Part shown: one piece after another, positions 61,242 to 64,000 of the stretch
Layout of the letters: each line of letters opens with the position of its first letter
Numbering within the stretch: position 1 is the first letter of the stretch
Assembly (NCBI RefSeq): GCF_900104085.1
Contig: NZ_FNLD01000001.1
Location: 2,053,935-2,117,934 of the forward strand
Direction of reading: 5' to 3'
DNA: 64,000 bases
From: Pseudoxanthomonas sp. CF125
Lineage (GTDB): Bacteria; Pseudomonadota; Gammaproteobacteria; Xanthomonadales; Xanthomonadaceae
Notes under the pieces: generated by a model
Told to the model about the DNA's origin: nothing
The model's database searches: none
What the model saw: only the letters and a program-made list of their open reading frames with translations
Program-made: the position numbers and the translations under genes

Positions 61242-64000
61242 TTCCTGGCTCCTGCCGACATCGCCGGGGGCGTAGGGGTTGCCGACACCACCACACGCAA
61301 TCGCTGCCGCGCCTCTTCCGAAAGCAAGGCGGCGATCTCCCGGAAAACCGCATCGGCCCGGCGCTGGCTCAGCGCAAGGTTGTGTTCCGCACTTCCGCGC
61401 ATGTCGGCATGGCCGGCGATCTCTATCGTTCCCGTTCCCCGCTGGTTGATGTTCTCGGCGATCTGTTCGATCAGCTTCCGGTACTGCGGCCGGATCGCTG
61501 CGCGGTCGGTATCGAATAGCAGGTCGCCCAGGACGACATTCGAGTCCAAGGTCAGAAGCGCTTCGGATTTGTCGATCTCGGTTTGCAGTTCGATGACCGT
61601 CTGCGCGGCGACCGCCGCATCCAGTTTCCCGTTCAGTGCGGTGCGTACCGCCAGCGCCCTGCGCAGGGCGAGATCTTCCGCATCGGCGTGGGCGGTAATC
61701 AGCAACCGGCCGCCCCGGGCCGACTTTATGGGCTCGAGTATTTTCTGGAACAGGTCTTCGTACTGCGTATCGATGGTCGCGCGCCCGGACTCGAAGAACA
61801 CCTCGCCCAGCTCGACCATGGCCTTGGCGCTTCCACCGCCGATCCCGCCTTCGGGAACCTTCACCCCGAAATCGAAGCGCACGGGAATGCCCGGGGTAAT
61901 GCGGCGGATCCGCGGATTTTCAGTAGTGAAAGTGCTGCCGGCCGGCAAAGTCGCCGTATCGACCTTCAATATGAAATTGCGGCCGCGGGCCGAGGCGCCC
62001 CCACTGACGCCAACCAGGTGGAACCTTCCATAGGCATCGGTTTCCATGATCAGGCCTTCGACCGAACCGATACGGACCCCCGGGAGTCCTCTTTCGCCCG
62101 GTTCCTGTATGCCGTTGCCGTTGGTGTCGTTGAATACGGTGCCGAGGATGAGGCTGTCTTCCAGCAGCGGATCCGACTCTATTTCCACATCGGCCGTGGC
62201 GACGTTGCTGATGGCCTCGCCGGCGGCGTCCTGCATGACCGCACGGTTGGTGTGCACGCCCGGGCCGACGCCGGCGCCGACGCGCAGGAAGTAAACGACG
62301 CTCGCGCGGCCGCCCACCGGTATGTCCAGGGCATCGACGCGCATGGGCCGCGTTGCGACGACTGCGCCCGCATCGTCCAGGTCGTCCACTTGCAGCTGGC
62401 CGTCCACCAATGTGAATCCGGCAGGCGCGGTGTCGAGCAGGGACACCGCGACTGCATCGACCTCGCCTATGTTCTCGGCAGTAACCGTATAGCGCACCAG
62501 ATCGCCGACACGGGCGGTCCTCTGCCCGGCCTGCTTGGTCAACCTGAGCAGCACCGGCGTGGCAAGCACGGTCACCCCGACGGAAGCGGAATCGCACACC
62601 CGCACCGGTTGGGAAACATCGCAGATGTTGTAAACGAAGCTATCCGGTCCGGAGTAGCCGGCAGCGGCGGTATAAGTGCAAGCGCCTTGCGCGCAAGCGA
62701 CGGCTCCGTTCGCCGGCGCCGACGAAATCGTCAGCGAGGCCGGATCCAGCGGCGCACTGGTCGCGGTGTCGTTCGCCAGTACGGCAATGGCCACCGGGTC
62801 GGGCTGGACCGTACTGGCCTGGTCGTCCACGGCCGTCACCTGGTTGGCCAGCACCACGATGCTTACCGTCGCGATGGAACAGCTGGAGGCCGCCTGCGAT
62901 TCGCAGACCGTGTAGTCGAACGTATCGGGGCCGCTGTAGTGGGTGTCGGGTACATAGCCGATGACACCGGTACCGGCGATGGTCACGGTACCGTTCGCCG
63001 GGTCCGTGGCGACGGTTACCGTCACCTGGGACGGTTGCACCGGTGCGTTGTTGTACAGATCGTTGTCGAGCACCGGCACCGACAGCGCGACGTTCTGGGG
63101 CGTGGAGCCGGCGTCGTCCACCGCCTCCACCAGCGTAGCCACCACGATTACGGTAGCGGTGGCGTTGTCGCAGCTGGAAGCATCGTTTGCGTCGCAGATG
63201 CGGTAGCCGGCGGTATAGGTTCCGGCAAGCGTTCCCGCCGCCACATCCAGCGTGCCGTCCGCGTTGATCGTGATGGGTCCCAGCGTGACCGGCGCCAGCG
63301 TCACATTGCCGGAAGTGGCGGGCGCCCCGCCCAGTGTGTCGTTGTCCAGCACGTTGATCAGGGCGGTAGCGCCTTGTGCGCCTCCTACCGGCCCTGCCTG
63401 ATCGTCGACCGCATCGATGACGGCGGCCGATACGGTGACCGTGACCACCGCGCTGTCGCAGTTCACAGGATTCAGGTTTTCGCAGATGCGGTAGCTTGCG
63501 CCGTAACTGCCTCCGGGAGTGCCGGCGGCGACGTCTACGCTGCCGTCCGGATTTATCGTCAGCGGTGGAACGTTGGTAGGGATCAAGGCCACCGAAGCCG
63601 GCGACAACGGCACGCCATTCAATTGGTCGTTGGCCAATACGTTTATTACTGCGGTAGCGCCGGTAGCGCCATTGACCGGTCCCGCCACGTCATCGACGGC
63701 ATCGATGGTGGCTCCGCCGACGGAGACATTGACGATGGCGCTGTCGCAGTTGGCCGGATTGAGGTTTTCGCAGATCTGGTAGCTGGCCGCGTAGCTGCCT
63801 GCGGCGGTACCGGCGGCCACATCGACCGTGCCGTCGCCATTGATCGTGATCGGCCCGCTGCTGGCCGGAGTGAGCGTGATCTGGCTCGGCACCACTGCTG
63901 CGCCGTTGAGCGTGTCGTTGGTCAGTACATTGGTGACCGCCGTGCCGCCGCTGGCTCCGGGAACCGGTCCGGCCGTGTCGTTGACCGCATCGATCGTCGC
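61238..64000 (-). CDS. Giant surface protein with tandem 96-residue modules, DUF11, SdrD-B-like and OmpA-like domains (5' part outside window)
   Basis: The frame is open from 61238 to the right edge, so at least 920 residues are present and the N-terminus is missing. Order from the edge: four modules of 96-97 residues each with the pattern IDAVDD...NVLxND...DGxVDVAAG...YxICENLNPxNCDSA, then a related fifth module. A DUF11-type domain follows (TKQAGQRTARVGDLVRYTVT), then a prealbumin-like SdrD-B segment (VFNDTNGNGIQEPGERGLPG). At the end are two OmpA-like domains: one degenerate (VFFESGRATIDTQYEDLF), one canonical with HADMRGSAEHNLALSQRRAD for peptidoglycan binding. It is probably an outer-membrane or periplasm-spanning adhesin-like protein. 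Its stop overlaps the barrel-protein start. Confidence 0.85.
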   Translation of the reverse strand, partial: ATIDAVNDTAGPVPGASGGTAVTNVLTNDTLNGAAVVPSQITLTPASSGPITINGDGTVDVAAGTAAGSYAASYQICENLNPANCDSAIVNVSVGGATIDAVDDVAGPVNGATGATAVINVLANDQLNGVPLSPASVALIPTNVPPLTINPDGSVDVAAGTPGGSYGASYRICENLNPVNCDSAVVTVTVSAAVIDAVDDQAGPVGGAQGATALINVLDNDTLGGAPATSGNVTLAPVTLGPITINADGTLDVAAGTLAGTYTAGYRICDANDASSCDNATATVIVVATLVEAVDDAGSTPQNVALSVPVLDNDLYNNAPVQPSQVTVTVATDPANGTVTIAGTGVIGYVPDTHYSGPDTFDYTVCESQAASSCSIATVSIVVLANQVTAVDDQASTVQPDPVAIAVLANDTATSAPLDPASLTISSAPANGAVACAQGACTYTAAAGYSGPDSFVYNICDVSQPVRVCDSASVGVTVLATPVLLRLTKQAGQRTARVGDLVRYTVTAENIGEVDAVAVSLLDTAPAGFTLVDGQLQVDDLDDAGAVVATRPMRVDALDIPVGGRASVVYFLRVGAGVGPGVHTNRAVMQDAAGEAISNVATADVEIESDPLLEDSLILGTVFNDTNGNGIQEPGERGLPGVRIGSVEGLIMETDAYGRFHLVGVSGGASARGRNFILKVDTATLPAGSTFTTENPRIRRITPGIPVRFDFGVKVPEGGIGGGSAKAMVELGEVFFESGRATIDTQYEDLFQKILEPIKSARGGRLLITAHADAEDLALRRALAVRTALNGKLDAAVAAQTVIELQTEIDKSEALLTLDSNVVLGDLLFDTDRAAIRPQYRKLIEQIAENINQRGTGTIEIAGHADMRGSAEHNLALSQRRADAVFREIAALLSEEARQRLRVVVSATPTPPAMSAGARK
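62560..64000 (-). repeat. In-frame tandem modules of about 288 bp
   Basis: Module boundaries, taken at the residue four before the conserved D-A-V pattern, fall at 64000, 63712, 63424, 63136 and 62845. The first three are exactly 288 bp (96 residues) and the fourth 291 bp; a fifth runs to about 62,560. The first three share long nearly identical stretches (for example VDVAAGT...G.Y.A.Y.IC) and the last two are more diverged. This gradient suggests expansion by recombination at the N-terminal side, which continues beyond the window. Confidence 0.85.

Overview
The window is GC-rich, densely coding DNA of a gammaproteobacterium, most probably Xanthomonadaceae (Lysobacteraceae), in the range of Lysobacter, Pseudoxanthomonas or Luteimonas. 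The evidence is the gene orders mreB-mreC-mreD-mrdA, lptM-dapF-DUF484-xerC-hslV-hslU and algR-hemC, many secreted peptidases, a TonB receptor, and many GTAG-type palindromes of the kind described in Stenotrophomonas and Xanthomonas. I see no tRNA, rRNA, CRISPR array or intact insertion sequence.

Left part (1-32,262), mostly housekeeping. The elongasome operon (mreB, mreC, mreD, mrdA) runs leftwards off the left edge. A 271-bp MITE-like element with 29-bp perfect terminal inverted repeats separates it from a PfkB kinase. Then come a YbaK-type deacylase, a lipoprotein/hydrolase/M1-peptidase operon, a DUF1080 protein, ubiE, a metzincin-like protease, a yeast-type cytosine deaminase, an OsmC protein, hslUV, xerC, DUF484, dapF and lptM. 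These are followed by two S9 oligopeptidases, a WYL regulator, small envelope proteins, hemC, algR and an esterase.

Central part (32,372-57,431), the most interesting. Two gene strings diverge from a 105-bp region at 40,565-40,669 that carries promoter-like hexamers and inverted sites resembling IclR/PcaR operators. Leftwards run iclR, a PcaF-type 3-oxoadipyl-CoA thiolase, a secreted M20 peptidase, a TPR-sulfotransferase protein and a TonB-dependent receptor. Rightwards, with stop-start overlaps, run a class III aminotransferase, an aldehyde dehydrogenase, CatI/CatJ-like CoA-transferase subunits, a second class III aminotransferase, a secreted beta-propeller/PHP-type protein and a secreted S9 peptidase. 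These are followed by a Rieske oxygenase, a secreted amidohydrolase, an APC permease and a trimethylamine-dehydrogenase-like flavoenzyme. I read this as one uptake, hydrolysis and catabolism system for a peptide- or amide-linked diamino (possibly N-methylated) compound that ends in 3-oxoadipate, then succinyl-CoA plus acetyl-CoA. The substrate is inferred, not shown; beta-lysine-like compounds fit the enzyme order.

Right part (57,537-64,000). A translationally coupled pair encodes a very large surface protein (tandem 96-residue modules with a Cys pair, then DUF11, SdrD-B-like and two OmpA-like domains; it runs off the right edge) and a 1,234-residue outer-membrane beta-barrel protein. Together they look like an uncharacterised envelope system.
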